A DNA stretch of 64,000 nucleotides from Leguminivora glycinivorella (lineage: Eukaryota > Arthropoda > Insecta > Lepidoptera > Tortricidae), in NCBI RefSeq assembly GCF_023078275.1, contig NC_062978.1, positions 4,044,585 to 4,108,584 of the forward strand. The letters run 5' to 3'. The translations under genes and the position numbers were made by a program. The notes beneath the pieces were generated by a model. The model was given only the letters and a program-made list of their open reading frames with translations, was not told where the DNA came from and searched no databases. Below, piece after piece: positions 50,445-62,345 of the stretch. Numbering within the stretch: position 1 is the stretch's first letter; the number at the start of each line of letters is the position of its first letter.

Positions 50445-51000
50445 CCGGCCAAGAGCGTGTCGGGCCACGCTCAGTGTAGGGTTCCGTAGTTTTCCGTATT
50501 TTTCTCAAAAACTACTGAACCTATCAAGTTCAAAACAATTTTCCTAGAAAGTCTTTATAAAGTTCTACTTTTGTGATTTTTTTCATATTTTTTAAACATA
50601 TGGTTCAAAAGTTAGAGGGGGGGGGGGGACGCACTTTTTTTCCTTTAGGAGCGATTATTTCCGAAAATATAAATATTATCAAAAAACTATCTTAGCAAAC
50701 CCTTATTCATTTTTAAATACCTATCCAACAATATATCACACGTTAGGGTTGGAATGAAAAAAAAATTCATCTCCCACTTTACATGTAAGGGGGGTACCCT
50801 AATAAAACATTTTTTTCCATTTTTTATTTTTGCACTTTGTCGGCGTGATTCATCTACATATTGGTACCAAATTTCAGCTTTCTAGTGCTAACGGTTACTG
50901 AGATTATCCGCGGACGGACGGACGGACGGACGGACGGACGGACAGACAGACAGACAGACATGGCGAAACTATAAGGGTTCCTAGTTGACTACGGAACCCT
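50445..51000 (+). repeat. GTCC-tract (GGAACCC) repeat, full copy
   Basis: CCGGCCAAGAGCGTGTCGGG start, G-run near 50620, (GGAC)n tract near 50910, CTACGGAACCCTAAAAAA end. AGGGTTCCGTAGT near the start and ACTACGGAACCCT at the end are inverted. Confidence 0.88.
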
Positions 51001-51504
51001 AAAAAATGGTTTATTCATTAACCTCAGAACTTAACAATTTTCATGTTGGTCTCTTTTTAAGTACACAAGATACCTGTGTCAAGAGACACCGCTCTTCCTT
51101 ACTGTGTTGCTAATTAGAAAGAACAGATCATAACCGATCATACTCGATCATATTAAAACACACGCTGTATACCAAGTCAAGAAAATGTTCCTAGCTTTAG
51201 CCTTTCATAATTCCGCTATTTCTCCCTGTTATCGAGAATTTCTTCCGCTCGCACCCTCTTCCTTCCTCAAATCTACTGTAAAGGGTACGTATTTAGGTAT
51301 AAAAGGACCTTAATTGCCGGGTACTAGGAATTTATTTCACTATGAATTTTCTTCGCAATTTGTATTTTAATAGGAAGTTCCGTTTTTGGGTTATATAAAC
51401 GTTTTCTTTACCTGTAGATACATTTCCCATACATTACTAAAATCATAAATTAAATATAACAAGATCATACCATCCCATACATTAAAATGCGACCGCCTAA
51501 GACC
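51001..51504. other. Unassigned spacer
   Basis: No supported gene, repeat arm or RNA. Confidence 0.25.
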
Positions 51505-51685
51505 GCGCTTACACTCCACCACACATAGATGGCGCCACAAAAAAAATGTCTTGTAGCTTTCGATTATACTTGTAGATGGCGTTAAGTGTCACTTTTGACA
51601 TAGATTTACGGCTCGGAATTGACACTTAATGCCAATCTACAAATAATCGTGGCAACAAGGCATTTTTTTTGTGGCGCCATCATTA
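51505..51685. mobile_element. Foldback MITE, ATGGCGCCACAAAAAAAATG ends
   Basis: ATGGCGCCACAAAAAAAATG against CATTTTTTTTGTGGCGCCAT, and the inner TTGTAGATGGCGTTAAGTGT against ACACTTAATGCCAATCTACA. Non-coding. Confidence 0.88.
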
Positions 51686-52454
51686 TTAAGCGTAACTTGT
51701 TATATTTAATTTATGCTAAAATATAGCAATGGTTATGTACAATATCATTATTACGTAACGTAAAGCTTAAGAAGGTACGTTTTAAAGAAAAGTGACATAT
51801 ATGATATTCCTATTCACACTTATATCGTATAAAGTTTTTCAGTACAGATGGTGTTTTTTTACGCACTAGTGCGAAAAGTAGTGGTTTATTTGTCAGGTCG
51901 AAACTTCAGAGGGCCATCTGTAGGTACCTACTGAAAAACGTCGCACGATACACGTGCAAAAAGGAAATTCGTAACTCGTGTCGATTTAAAACACTCCCTT
52001 CGGTCGTTTTAATTTATCGCTACTCGTTACCAATTTCCTTTTCATAAGCACTTGTATCGTATTTGTACTGCGAGTATAGTAAATAATTATGAAGCTACAT
52101 CAGCGCACTTGTTTATTTATTTATTTTTATTTTTTTAGTCTTTATTTACATGAATATAATATTTACATAATTAAGTAAGAAACTAAGACTAAACTTAAAA
52201 GCTTACTAATGTCAAAAATAGGCCCTTAAGGCATTGTACTGGCGACATTTCCTCGCTGTAGTGCGCACTTGTTGGTAATGAGTTCATTCCGCAACCGTGT
52301 CAAAAATTCAAATAATATGGCCATATGTACTGTAAAACGTACGATACTCGTAACTCGTGTCAATTCAAAACGCTCCGTTCAGACGTGTTTTAAGACGATA
52401 CAGGAGGGGTCAATTCTCCATACAAAACAAACGCTCTCGACTATTTCCTCCCTG
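51686..52454. other. Repeat-like debris with a LINE tail (minus)
   Basis: 51830-51930 is loosely palindromic (TTTTTCAGTACAGATGG against CCATCTGTAGGTACCTACTG). 52115-52240 on the minus strand resembles a LINE 3' UTR ending in an A-rich tail. The region shares short blocks (TACGCACTAGTGCG) with 53125. Confidence 0.4.
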
Positions 52455-52501
52455 GTTTTTAACCCCCGACGCAAAAACGACGGGGTGTTATAAGTTTGAC
52501 G

Positions 52502-52580
<79 letters not shown>

Positions 52581-52755
52581 GTGTGTGTCTGTCTGTGGCA
52601 TCGTAGCTCCCGAACGGATGAACCGATTTCGATTTAGTTTTTTTTATTTGAAAGCTGTGTTAGTCGGGAGTGTTCTTAGCCATGTTTCATGAAAATCGGT
52701 CCACTAGGTCGCGGTCGGGGGTTTTTCAAAATTTTAATTTTGTGGGGTTAGGTTA
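52455..52755 (+). repeat. GTCT-tract repeat, copy 7 with the longest tract
   Basis: Complete copy with about 20 GTCT units (52503-52590), which give a Leu/Ser/Val/Cys-repeat frame of no significance. Core and ends as in the other copies. Confidence 0.9.
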
Positions 52756-52797
52756 TTGAAGATAGAGCACTGATTTTTTCAATACAGATTATGATTA

Positions 52798-52972
52798 TTT
52801 TTATCTGTGTCGGACCGTTTTGATTTTTTTGATATTCTCATTTATTAAAAACGCTAGACCCCATTAAAAAATTCCTAAAACGGCCTAATTGATTATGGCG
52901 CAAAAAAGGTGTGGTATTTCAAAACTGGTAACAATTAGCCAAAAAAACTAAACGGTCCGACACAGATAATTT
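52798..52972. mobile_element. Foldback MITE, TTATCTGTGTCGGACCGTTT ends
   Basis: TTATCTGTGTCGGACCGTTT and its inverse (AAACGGTCCGACACAGATAA) bound a 175-bp A/T-rich element. Confidence 0.88.
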
Positions 52973-54466
52973 CATTGTTATTATGATTCTCAAATTTAGT
53001 TACGATTGATTAAGTTTTGAAGGAGGAAGCAGTCGGGAGCGGACCCCGATTTTAAAGATTTTTTTAATACAGTTGCTCAAAAAGTGCCCGTTTTTTGGCT
53101 GTTTAGCGTGCGAGAAGTTGCATTTTACGCACTAGTGCGTAAAAAGTATGCGTTCCATTTTACGACTACACTCCGAGCTGTTTTAAGACGGAATAAAACT
53201 ATAAACATACTATTAAGTGATTAATGTTTAAAACATTGATATTTCATATGTAATTGTTTACTTTTAGTCATACTAAACATAATCTATAAAATGGTTTATA
53301 CTTTGAAAAAGTGGCTCATAATGAGTCGTGTAAACATAACGTGAAATGGAACGAAACGCGTCGTCTGTCATTGAAAGTAGTGGCGTCTTACCAACATAAT
53401 GAAAGCACGTTCAAAAACCTTAATATGTTACGCGATTTGTCATAATTATTTTGTTATTTGCAATACTTCGAGGCATAAATGAGTCAATTTAATTAAAATG
53501 TATATATATTAAACAATCGTCCCAAATCGTAAATGTTTATGTTTTTATGACACTCAATGAAATCAATAAATTGTGTTGGATGGATAGCAAAATCGAAAAT
53601 ATGAACGCAAGTTTAAAAGCTTCAAAGATAGAAGACGCCTTTGAATTGTCAAAAAATGCAATGTCAATGCGAAAATTGGGAGTTCGGATTGTTTATCGTT
53701 TTATTCGTTGTAGTAGTGTTTTTTCGCAACTGTTTTAAAAAACGTCGTTCGTCACACGTGCGAGAATTTCATTCTTCTCGCACTAATAACGAAATGTACT
53801 ATTTTCTACTCCCGAACTGTTATTCGTCATTTACAGGGTCGTGCATAGATCGTTAAAACCCTACATAAAAGATGCCCGCCCCCGCCCGGCGTCCCGCGCA
53901 CCCACGCATACGATATAGCTCTTAAAGTATTGTTAGGTAGCCTTTAAGGGATACAGCGTGGGTGCTTGGGGCGCCGGGGGCTGGCGCGGCGGCGGCGCGG
54001 GGGAGTGCGAGCGACAGGGTGAGTGCAGGATCATTACAGTCAAAATACAGGAAACAGTGCGAATTTCACGAAAGTTATTCTAGAAAACTATTAAATGCAT
54101 GGTCGTAGAAAAAGTATTGTATGCAACGGTGTTTAACTGAGTCAAAAAATACTCGTGGCGTCTTAATAACAATTTTCGGCTTCGCCTCAAATTGTTACCC
54201 ACGCCACTCGTCTTTTTTGATCTCCTTTCTCTTGATCTCCTTTCTTTTGATCTCTATGCCTGTTGCATAAAATACTGTTTCGCAATATCTTTTAACTGAG
54301 TTGTTCTGAATGGACCATTTTTTTTTTCGATAAATCTCGTTAATAACGCTAACTAGTATATTTAACTAGAATTCCCAAATTGAAAGGGGGGCCTTTCCAT
54401 TTTAGCATTTTCGCTCCTGTAGCGTCTTAATTTATCGCCGCTCGTATCGAATACCCTTGTATAGTA
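52973..54466. other. Unassigned stretch with repeat debris
   Basis: 53125 TACGCACTAGTGCG is a short palindrome shared with 51870. 53776-53799 pairs TGCGAGAA with TTCTCGCA. 53880-54010 is GC-rich (GCGCCGGGGGCTGGCGCGGC). 53547-53856 holds two short frames without a known domain. Confidence 0.3.
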
Positions 54467-54770
54467 ATGTGGAGGCATACCGTGCAGACACAGGTGCGTC
54501 AGTTTGAAGCTAGAAGGCACACAGAACTCGACGCTAAGCGCGACGAGCTAAAAGCCAGACCACCTGTGGCTATTACCTACAATTATGTCGGAGTGGTGCT
54601 GACCTGCCGCGAGTGTGGTCGCACATTCGTAGCAAAAATTGGCTTCGTCAGTCACCTGAGGGCACACCAGCGACGCTCTCATCTATAAAATGCAGTCGCC
54701 GTAGCCGAAAACGGCTAGGAGGAGAGAGATGAATAGTAAATAAATAATAATAAATAATAAGGCGTAGGGA
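54467..54770 (+). pseudogene. 5'-truncated LINE: ORF2 C-terminus with C2H2 finger and tail
   Basis: 73 codons ending at 54688: RRHTELDAKRDELKARPP and a terminal C2H2 finger, CRECGRTFVAKIGFVSHLRAH. Single C2H2 fingers end the ORF2 proteins of some insect LINEs, and the 3' UTR with a TAAATAATAA-repeat tail follows, so I read this as LINE, not host gene. The clade is not determined. Confidence 0.65.
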
Positions 54771-54888
54771 TGTGACGACCCCATGCCCATTGGTTTTACC
54801 AGTGCAATCAGTCAGTCGCCGTAGCCGAAAACGGCTAGGAGGAGAGAGATGAATAGTAAATAAATAATAATAAATAATAAATAAATAT
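54762..54888 (+). mobile_element. Internally deleted LINE copy joined head-to-tail
   Basis: Starts GGCGTAGGGATGTGACGACC, the presumed 5' end also seen at 26343 on the minus strand, runs about 50 bases and then jumps to AGTCGCCGTAGCCGAAAACG, the 3' UTR of the neighbouring LINE, with the same tail. It begins directly where the first copy's tail ends. Confidence 0.65.
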
Positions 54889-55075
54889 TATAGGACATTC
54901 TTACACAGATTGACTGAGCCCCACGGTAAGCTCAAGAAGGCTTGTGTTGTGGGTACTCAGACAACGATATATATAATATATAAATACTTATATACATAGA
55001 AAACATCCATGACTCAGGAACAAATATCTGTGCTCATCACACAAATAAATGCCCTTACCGGGATTCGAACCCGGT
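54889..55075 (-). mobile_element. tRNA-derived SINE, head-truncated (minus strand)
   Basis: Body as in 35450-35712 (GAAAACATCCATGACTCAGG, TGCCCTTACCGGGATTCGAA), stopping within the T arm, so the A box is gone. Confidence 0.75.
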
Positions 55076-56160
55076 AATGAACTGTTACAGTTTAAAATAA
55101 CACAGTTACGTACGTAATATGCTAATTACCACACTAGTGTTAAAGTAGGACTAATGGTAATGAACTAATGACATACCTACTCCTAAGTAACGTGCAGATT
55201 ATTGCACTGAGTATTGGAATGGGCTCCTTACACGAGTTACATTATGTAAATCGCATGCTAGTTCTTGCACCGTGTAAATCGGAACTTAGTTACAAATGTT
55301 ACAACGTATCTAAACGAGTAGGTACATAAGCCAGTTTCTCGTTCCGTTTGCGTCCCGATCTCTGACGAAGGTGAAAGACAATTAAATTGTAGTCGGGTTT
55401 AATTTTGAGTGACAGTGCCCTTCTATTGTCAATCGAGATTTAAATGAAGCCGACAAGAATTTTCAATTAGCGAGGACACTGAGCGATCGGTGACGATTGT
55501 CTACGCGGCGCGCGGCGCACTGAACGATCTCATCCATCTACATTTTGTGTAACCAAGCGAAAAAGCAATGAGCCGGCCTACTAACTTCTGTACGCATATA
55601 CTCCGATACAGAGATTTTCGTCCCAAGTATAAACTACATACATCACATGTAATATATCTTAATAATGATACTTAATATGGTTAAGCAGTTCTTTATTTAC
55701 CGCCAAACATGCCGTTTTCCCTGTTTGCAGGCTTAATTCCATCCCCTCTGACACGTTACAACGCCCCATTATGTCATATTCGGACAATAATGATGTGCTA
55801 CCATCAGAAAATTGCCTCTATCCCAAATGAAATGGCTCATAGGAGTATAATGTTGTGGGGTTGAATATGCCCGCGTAGGTATGCCCGCTATTATAATATG
55901 GCTTTATATTCATAATATTCGCGAGCGAATTTGCATATTTGAGGCTGATAAAATGTAATATTCACTCAGCCGAAGCTCGGCTTTGATAAAAGGCTAGTTC
56001 TTTATTTGCAAGTGCGTGAGTCGCGGAGCCCTTTCGAGTTTTGAGTCGACTCATGATGCCACTCATGATGCCTACTCCAGTAGCGAGCCAGCTCTTGTAG
56101 TAATTAGTTCCTCAGTAAATTGCGTTAATTACAGCCAACACGTCTTTCATACTAAAATAT
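55076..56160. other. Unassigned, partly unique sequence
   Basis: No ORF with a domain or paired arms. 55480-55560 is GC-richer (CTACGCGGCGCGCGGCGCAC). Possibly host noncoding DNA. Confidence 0.25.
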
Positions 56161-56250
56161 AAACATTGTAACTTATGACCGTACCTTTTGACCATCTTAC
56201 TGTACACTATTTTATGCAAATAAATTACTTACTTACTTACTTACTACTAT
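56161..56250 (+). mobile_element. LINE tail with TTAC repeats
   Basis: GACCGTACCTTTTGACCATC, ATGCAAATAAATTACTTACT and a (TTAC)n run; reads as a LINE 3' end with a polyadenylation-like AATAAA. Confidence 0.5.
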
Positions 56251-56504
56251 GACAACTACTGATGCCAACCCTTAGTGATCGTATTGCTATTTTTACTCTG
56301 TGGTTGGTATGATTGCTGTATATTTTTGGATTGTTACTATATAATATCTGGCTTGTTGTATATTACAATACTATTAAAGTATATTTATGTAAGCTTATTT
56401 ATATTTCTCTTATATATGTATGTTTATTCATTTTGTGTTTTGGAAATTAGAATAATTATGATTTTTTATTTCGAAGCTCTTTTTGATTGTTTTTTTTTTA
56501 TTTC

Positions 56505-56660
56505 CGCTACCCAAAGGTTGTCTGTTAGAGATCGCTCTTTAGCGATAAGATCGCCTGTTATCTGCCTCAATTTATAATAATTTGTTTTGTCTCCACTGTA
56601 TCTTTTTTCTGTATATTTTGCTAAGATGTGCCAATAAAGAGTATTCTATCTATCTATCTG
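56505..56660 (+). mobile_element. LINE 3' tail
   Basis: GCTACCCAAAGGTTGTCTGT, GAGATCGCTCTTTAGCGATA, a CAATAAAGAG signal and a (TCTA)n tail. Same family as 14170 (minus) and 17455. Confidence 0.7.
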
Positions 56661-57729
56661 ATGATGAACAAAATGTTTATGTAAGTTATGTACACTCCGA
56701 AATAGAACCTAAGCTAAGTCGATTTACGCAACTGGGCGTTAGGCGGCCACGGTCGCCCTCAATTTTCGGACTTAATTTTCGGGGCCGACACATGTCAAGG
56801 CACATCGCTGCGTCCACGCCATTACCATACGCGCAAAGCGAGCGTCGAAAGGGCCTTTACAACTCGTGAATAGGCACATGACACCCGGGCGTGGTCAACG
56901 TTTGATTAAAAATGTAACTTTGGATCGTGCCCAGCGCCCTCTTTCACAAAGAAGGCTTTATACTGTTTGTCCGTAGTGACGCTGACGCGGTTTTAATTAC
57001 TTTTGCTCGGTCATGCACGTGCGAGTTTATTAAATAACGCCGCTGGCTCATAAGGGATTGTGTCGTGACGCGGCTTCCATTGGAGATTTATATTTTATCC
57101 GCGGCGTTATGCTGAAGTAGGAATTAGTTAGTTTGGTCGATTATAAATAATTCCTAGCAGTTATAAAAAGCAACTATGTAAATGAAGGTGAAATTACTTT
57201 AAAACACTTCAACCCTTCCTTGACCTTAATTTTTAATGTTAGCGTTAAATATTACTTAAAATACTCATTTTGTAATTCTGGTATATTTCAGAAAGCCATA
57301 CGTGGAAATTGTAAGAAAATAACAACCTGAAAGCAATTTCTTTCTTTGTGGCTTAGCGACTCCAAATACCTATTTGCCGCGTGAAGTCGTTATACAAAAA
57401 AACTTATAAATAGCTTCTCCATAAAGCGATACCTGTTGCCGCGGCGACCGGTGACGGCTGCGGACAAAAATCTAACGTATTTGCTGGGGTATTATACCTT
57501 TGGCGCAAGTATTATTAACCATGGCAACCGAACCCTCGCCCTCGCAAACTTTTTCAAAACATCACCCTGTTGACGACGTCTGATCACCTATACAGTCTAT
57601 AATCTTCTGTTCCTGCCATTTTTGGTTGCCAACTTCCAACCGACGCTGTAGCACATAGACAAAGAAAAATAGACCGTGGGTGTGGGTAGGTATCAACTAG
57701 GATCTAAATAAAATTGACATTATATTTTC
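56661..57729. other. Apparently unique sequence with GC-rich blocks
   Basis: 56700-57115 (GGGCGTTAGGCGGCCACGGT; CGACACATGTCAAGGCAC) and 57330-57540 (GTTGCCGCGGCGACCGGTGA) match none of the repeats in the window. They could be host regulatory or intronic DNA; there is no coding evidence. Confidence 0.3.
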
Positions 57730-57876
57730 TGTACAGTCTGACCAAAAAGAGTAGAAATTAAAGTGGTAACATTTTAGTGTCATCCTTTTCAAATCAATAA
57801 TAATATGTGCGAGAAAACGGGACGACACTACGATGTTGTCACTTTTTAATTTCTACTCTTTTTAGTTAGACTGTAC
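57730..57876. mobile_element. Foldback MITE, GTACAGTCTGACCAAAAAGA ends
   Basis: GTACAGTCTGACCAAAAAGA and TCTTTTTAGTTAGACTGTAC, continuing through GTAGAAATTAAA/TTTAATTTCTAC and TGTC/GACA. Non-coding, about 147 bp. Confidence 0.88.
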
Positions 57877-58537
57877 ACTCTCATGAAGCATATTCGTACA
57901 TGTAGGTACTTAAAGGTACAGACATTGCTACTCTACTCAATCTTCAATCAGGACCGCTGTTCTGTGCAGTAATTCAATATTAATAGAAATATACATAATT
58001 TATTCATGGCCTACAATACAACAGTGAAACAAAAAACTACACGTACAAAAAAAAGAACAACAGAAAATAATTTACACAAAATCATTAAAAAAGTAGGTAA
58101 GTACTTTCATGATAATTAAGTATATGTATACGAGTAAATGTTTGTCAACTAGCTGGCTATCAGTCATAAATTGGCGTAGGTAATTCAAAAGTGGTGCCAG
58201 GTGACGCCAAATACACATCGTCTAGGGGTTTTTACAATCTATGGTGTACTCCCCACATTTGCAAATGGAGCTGCAGGGGAGAGACCTGTCAAATAGATGA
58301 CGGGATTATTTTTGTGTTTGACATAATCATAGTGACAAATTTATCTTTAGGGTTGTCACATGTATGATGTGTTCATTTTCTTTGAAGTAATGGAAACGTG
58401 AATGGATCATTTATATGCGAGAGAAATCATTGTTATTGTGCATATTATTTTGTTGAAGGATAATAAGCACATATTTTACATAGATAAATGATTCATCAAC
58501 ACCATATCCATTTGTTATATTTAATCAATAGGTTAAT
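57877..58537. other. Unassigned A/T-rich spacer
   Basis: No supported feature. Confidence 0.25.
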
Positions 58538-58791
58538 ACAGGGTGTAACAAAAATGGTGGTGATCCGTTTAAGGGCGTATTCAGTATCGTATTCTCATCA
58601 GGAAAAAGTAGGATAATTTTTTTTTTTATCTTTGTATGGAGATTCGACCGATTCGCGCGGCCCGGCTCATACAAAAGTGAAAATTTTTTTAGCGAAAAAA
58701 AAAATTTTCTTTACTTTTTCCTGATAAGAATACGATACTGAGTACGCCTTTAAACGGATCACCACCATTTTTGTTACACTCTGTATATTAT
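58538..58791. mobile_element. Foldback MITE with arms of about 75 bp
   Basis: GTAACAAAAATGGTGGTGAT, CAGTATCGTATTCT and CAGGAAAAAGTA each have inverse partners on the right. The loop is GC-rich (GATTCGACCGATTCGCGCGG). Confidence 0.9.
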
Positions 58792-59013
58792 ACCTATGTA
58801 GGTAACATAGGTATAATAGGTAGGTAGGGTCATGTGAGTGTTTAGTTGCTTGTCAGGCAAAATAAGATTATAAGATAGTGACATTCACTATCTTGTTTAA
58901 GATTAAAAACAAAAGTAGTTTTTAAAACATAGGTACATAGTTTAGTAGGTAGTTTTATTTAAGGACCTATTTTATTGTTTTTATTATTATGTACTACTGC
59001 TATATGAATAATA

Positions 59014-59563
59014 ACCGGCCAAGAGCGTGTCGGGCCACGCTCAGTGTAGGGTTCCGCAGTTTTCCGTATTTTTCTCAAAAACTACTGAACCTATCAAGTT
59101 CAAAACAATTTTACTAGAAAGTCTTTATAAAGTTCTACTTTTGTGATTTTTTCATATTTTTTAAATATATGGTTCAAAAGTTAGAGGGGGGGGGGACGCA
59201 CTTTTTTTCCTTTAGGAGCGATTATTTCCGAAAATATTAATATTATCAAAAAACGATCTTAGTAAACCCTTATTCATTTTTAAATACCTATCCAACAATA
59301 TATCACACGTTGGGGTTGGAATGAAAAAAAATATTAGCCCCCACTTTACATGTAGGGGGGGTACCCTAATAAAACATTTTTTTCCATTTTTTATTTTTTC
59401 ACTTTGTTGGCGTGATTGATATACATATTGGTACCAAATTTCAGCTTTCTAGTGCTAACGGTTACTGAGATTATCCGCGGACGGACGGACGGACGGACGG
59501 ACGGACGGACGGACAGACAGACATGGCGAAACTATAAGGGTTCCTAGTTGACTACGGAACCCT
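59014..59563 (+). repeat. GTCC-tract (GGAACCC) repeat, full copy
   Basis: Same layout as 50445-51000, with a (GGAC)n tract at about 59478-59515 and the CTACGGAACCCTAAAAA end. Confidence 0.88.
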
Positions 59564-59580
59564 AAAAAGTAAGAGCTAGG

Positions 59581-60085
59581 TACATACGTTCGCCACATCA
59601 GTTTAATAAAATAACAGATGTTTGTTATTATACTTTTATGATAGAAAACGTCCATACCAACAGGGCTTTGTTTCCAGAAAGCGCCCCACTCGTGAGCAGA
59701 GCGCCGCAGCGGAAGGTCGTGATTACAGCCTAAAGGCGCCATTCATTTTTCGCCTTTCGATTGCAACTCATATAAGATCATGTGGAATGGTTCATAGATA
59801 AACTGTTGTTGACAACTCAATTTGCTACATACGTTGATAGTTAGTACGATACGATATACACCACGAGTTTAATAAAAAATAAAAATGTTAAATCATGATA
59901 GAAAACGTCCATATCAACAGGGCTTTGTTTCCAGAAAGCGCCCCACTCGTGAGCAGAGCGCCCCCGCGGTCGAGAGGGATTACGGCCTAAAGCGCCATTC
60001 ATCTGTCGCCTTTCGATTGTTGCAGCTTCTGTACTAAGATCATGTGGAGTTGTGTGGAATGGTTTATAGAGGTAGATTGACTGTT
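59581..60085 (+). repeat. Tandem duplication of a unit of about 245 bp
   Basis: TACATACGTT, TGATAGAAAACGTCCATA, CAACAGGGCTTTGTTTCCAG, AAGCGCCCCACTCGTGAGCA and GATCATGTGGA occur twice in the same order (first copy from 59581, second from about 59826). Differences are scattered, with one GC-rich divergent patch. Confidence 0.85.
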
Positions 60086-60224
60086 ACTTATAAACAACGT
60101 GTTTTTTTTTTGTTTTTCGTTAAATTCGACACGTCGTTAGGTTCATTATCAGGAACCACCCGATATATCACTTTTTGTTAAATTTGAGAAAAAATTTTGT
60201 TCATCGTTTTCATACATAATAAAA

Positions 60225-60245
60225 GGTCTCTTACAATGAGACCTT
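60225..60245. repeat. Short hairpin
   Basis: AGGTCTC, seven-base loop, GAGACCT. Seven-bp stem; significance unknown. Confidence 0.6.
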
Positions 60246-60329
60246 CAAGTTAGTGTCAAGTAATTGACGTCATATGTCATACTACAAAGCAGAAGGTACG
60301 TAGGCTTATAATAAATTTGACAGTGGAAA

Positions 60330-60410
60330 ATATCTGCCTTGGGTGAGACTTGAACTCACGGCCTCTAGTGCCATCGTTTGCAGACGTTTCTGCTAATCAG
60401 AAGTTAAAAA
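60330..60410 (-). mobile_element. tRNA-derived SINE fragment (minus strand)
   Basis: On the minus strand: CTGATTAGCAGAAACGTCTG, GAGGCCGTGAGTTCAAGTCT (B-box-like), then CACCCAAGGCAGATATTTTC. No A box is seen, so it is truncated. Confidence 0.5.
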
Positions 60411-60489
60411 TTCAGAAGGTACGTGTTTTTGGCTACGTTCTTGCTCAGTGGCTCACGCTCCGGTAGTCTGGCAATCATTTGAAATGAAA

Positions 60490-60890
60490 TTAAATGATTT
60501 GAAATGATTTATTTATGCATGTGGAGAATGGGTTACATATTAGGTTCTATTTGCTACTTAAGTAGTCTCACCAAACTCTACCTTTACAGGCGTACATACA
60601 TACATTTTAAGACGATACACACAATTCACACTATAATTATAATACCAATTTATATAAAAGTCAAAACTAAAACTAACCTTAATAAATATCTAATTACAAT
60701 GTCATCATAAAATTATTCAACCCTAGAAAATATCATTCAAAAAATCATTTATACAGTAATAACATTTTTGTATGAGCCATTGCTTGACTAATTTCTTAAA
60801 TTTACTAAAATTATTACAGTCTTTAAACATGTCCTTTTTAGTTTTAGGTTCATCATCATCATTGGCCTTAAAAAAAAAAAAAATTTAAAT
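60490..60890 (-). mobile_element. LINE 3' end(s), minus strand
   Basis: Minus-strand A/T-rich 3' UTR sequence with an A-tail equivalent near 60480-60515 (GATTTATTTATGCATG on plus), then a poly(A) stretch at 60869-60884 that may belong to a second element. Confidence 0.45.
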
Positions 60891-62050
60891 TTTAAATTAT
60901 TTATTCAATAAAATTAAAACAGTTTTTACATAAAACTTTCCGCCAAACTGTAGAACAGTTTGTTGGCAGGAATAGGCTCCCTTTCATCACATTTACTGTT
61001 GTTTCTTAACCTTAGGTGCTAAAGTGTTAGTACAAGTTACAAACATAGTTAGTTACTTAATACTAATTACTAAATAATTTTATTTTATTTTAATTACGTA
61101 ATTTTATTAACTAAAGTTGCTATCAGTTTCAAATTGTTTCAACATAAACTTTTTTAATTTTGATTTAAATACATTTTTGCTGGTGCTTTTTCTAATGCTT
61201 AATGGTATATTGTTATAAATCTTAGGTACAAGATAAGATCTAGTCCTTTTTCCATAATAATTAACTTTCCTGGGTACAATCAATGCTTCCTTAGCCAATT
61301 TTCTACGCAATAGTGGTTTAGTAACAGGGACTTTAAACTCACAGGGTTCATATTGTTCCACTGCGATCTGAAAAGACACTCTCTCAAGGACCGGCAACAT
61401 ATTACATTTAATAAATAATTTATTATAATCTCCTCTACAAAGTAGTTTTGTTTTCTTATCCACTAAAGCTTTCATAAACCTAATCTGCAGTAGTTTGATT
61501 TTATCAAGGTATGTTTTAAATGTTCTGCCATATGTGCTAAGACCATAAGAAAGTATCGAGTCAGCAAGTGCATAATATACTGCATATAAGGTTGCCCTGT
61601 CTGTGAGAAACTTGAGGTGGTGAAACTTCACAAGCACAGCCCGCAGCTTTTGACACACCAACTCCACGTGTGCACTCCATGTGAAGTGGGAGTCTATGGT
61701 CAGACCCAGGTACCTGTAACTTTCCACCACCTCAACCCTGTCACATTGACAAGATGAGTTGATATCTCTATGTAGACAATCAAAGTTATGACCTATGATA
61801 TTTGGTGCTCCTATTATGGATTTATTGTAGGGTGAATAAATATGCATACACTTTGTCTTCCCGACATTAATTATGATACTATTGTCATGAGCCCACTTAA
61901 TAATACTGTTCAGGTCCTCCTGTATACAATCTTCTATGTTTTTCATGTCTTTGTTAGAGTAAACCAGACAAGTATCGTCTGCGTACATGTAAGCCCTACA
62001 GTGTTTAACTACATTACACATACTGTTTACATGCATGATGTATCCCAATG
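60891..62050 (-). mobile_element. 5'-truncated LINE (minus strand)
   Basis: Contains the last 313 codons of a reverse transcriptase ORF plus a 3' UTR; homology ends abruptly near 62050, just upstream of the YADD motif, as expected from 5' truncation. Confidence 0.8.
61107..62048 (-). pseudogene. LINE reverse transcriptase, C-terminal part
   Basis: 313 codons open. YADDTCLVYSNKDM near residue 22 is the RT catalytic box; then IKWAHDNSIIINVGKTKCMH, ESYRYLGLTIDSHFTW (thumb) and an ORF2 tail VPKIYNNIPLSIRKSTS with KSKLKKFMLKQF. This is a Jockey-superfamily reverse transcriptase, distinct from the element at 1-5636. The endonuclease and the first two-thirds of the RT are missing, so it cannot act alone. 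The apparent Met start is not a real initiation site. Confidence 0.85.
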
Positions 62051-62318
62051 TCTATTGCAGGCGATTTTTTGATGACTTTTCTGATGACTTATTAGACCGA
62101 TGCGAGACCGACATAGTCTACCGCAGGACTGACAAGTTTGCGGAAATCGGCGCTAAACACCCTGACGTCGCTTAAGTTTTAGGTTATGCTTAAGTATTAA
62201 CCTACCATCTTTCTAAACCAGTGTGATATTTATTTATAGATTGAAATAATATGACATAAATTAAATAAAAAGTAACTACTAAAAACAAATCAAAATTATA
62301 AACTGAAATAGATACCAC
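62051..62318. other. Short spacer
   Basis: No feature supported. Confidence 0.25.
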
Positions 62319-62345
62319 TAAAGAAAAAGCGATCAAGCCCACTGG

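Noticed and set aside
52357..52692. Cys/Leu/Ser/Val repeat protein
   Set aside because: Translation of a GTCT microsatellite within an interspersed repeat.
54467..54688. Host C2H2 zinc-finger gene
   Set aside because: Single finger at the extreme C-terminus, followed at once by a LINE 3' UTR and A/T-repeat tail that recurs in the next element.
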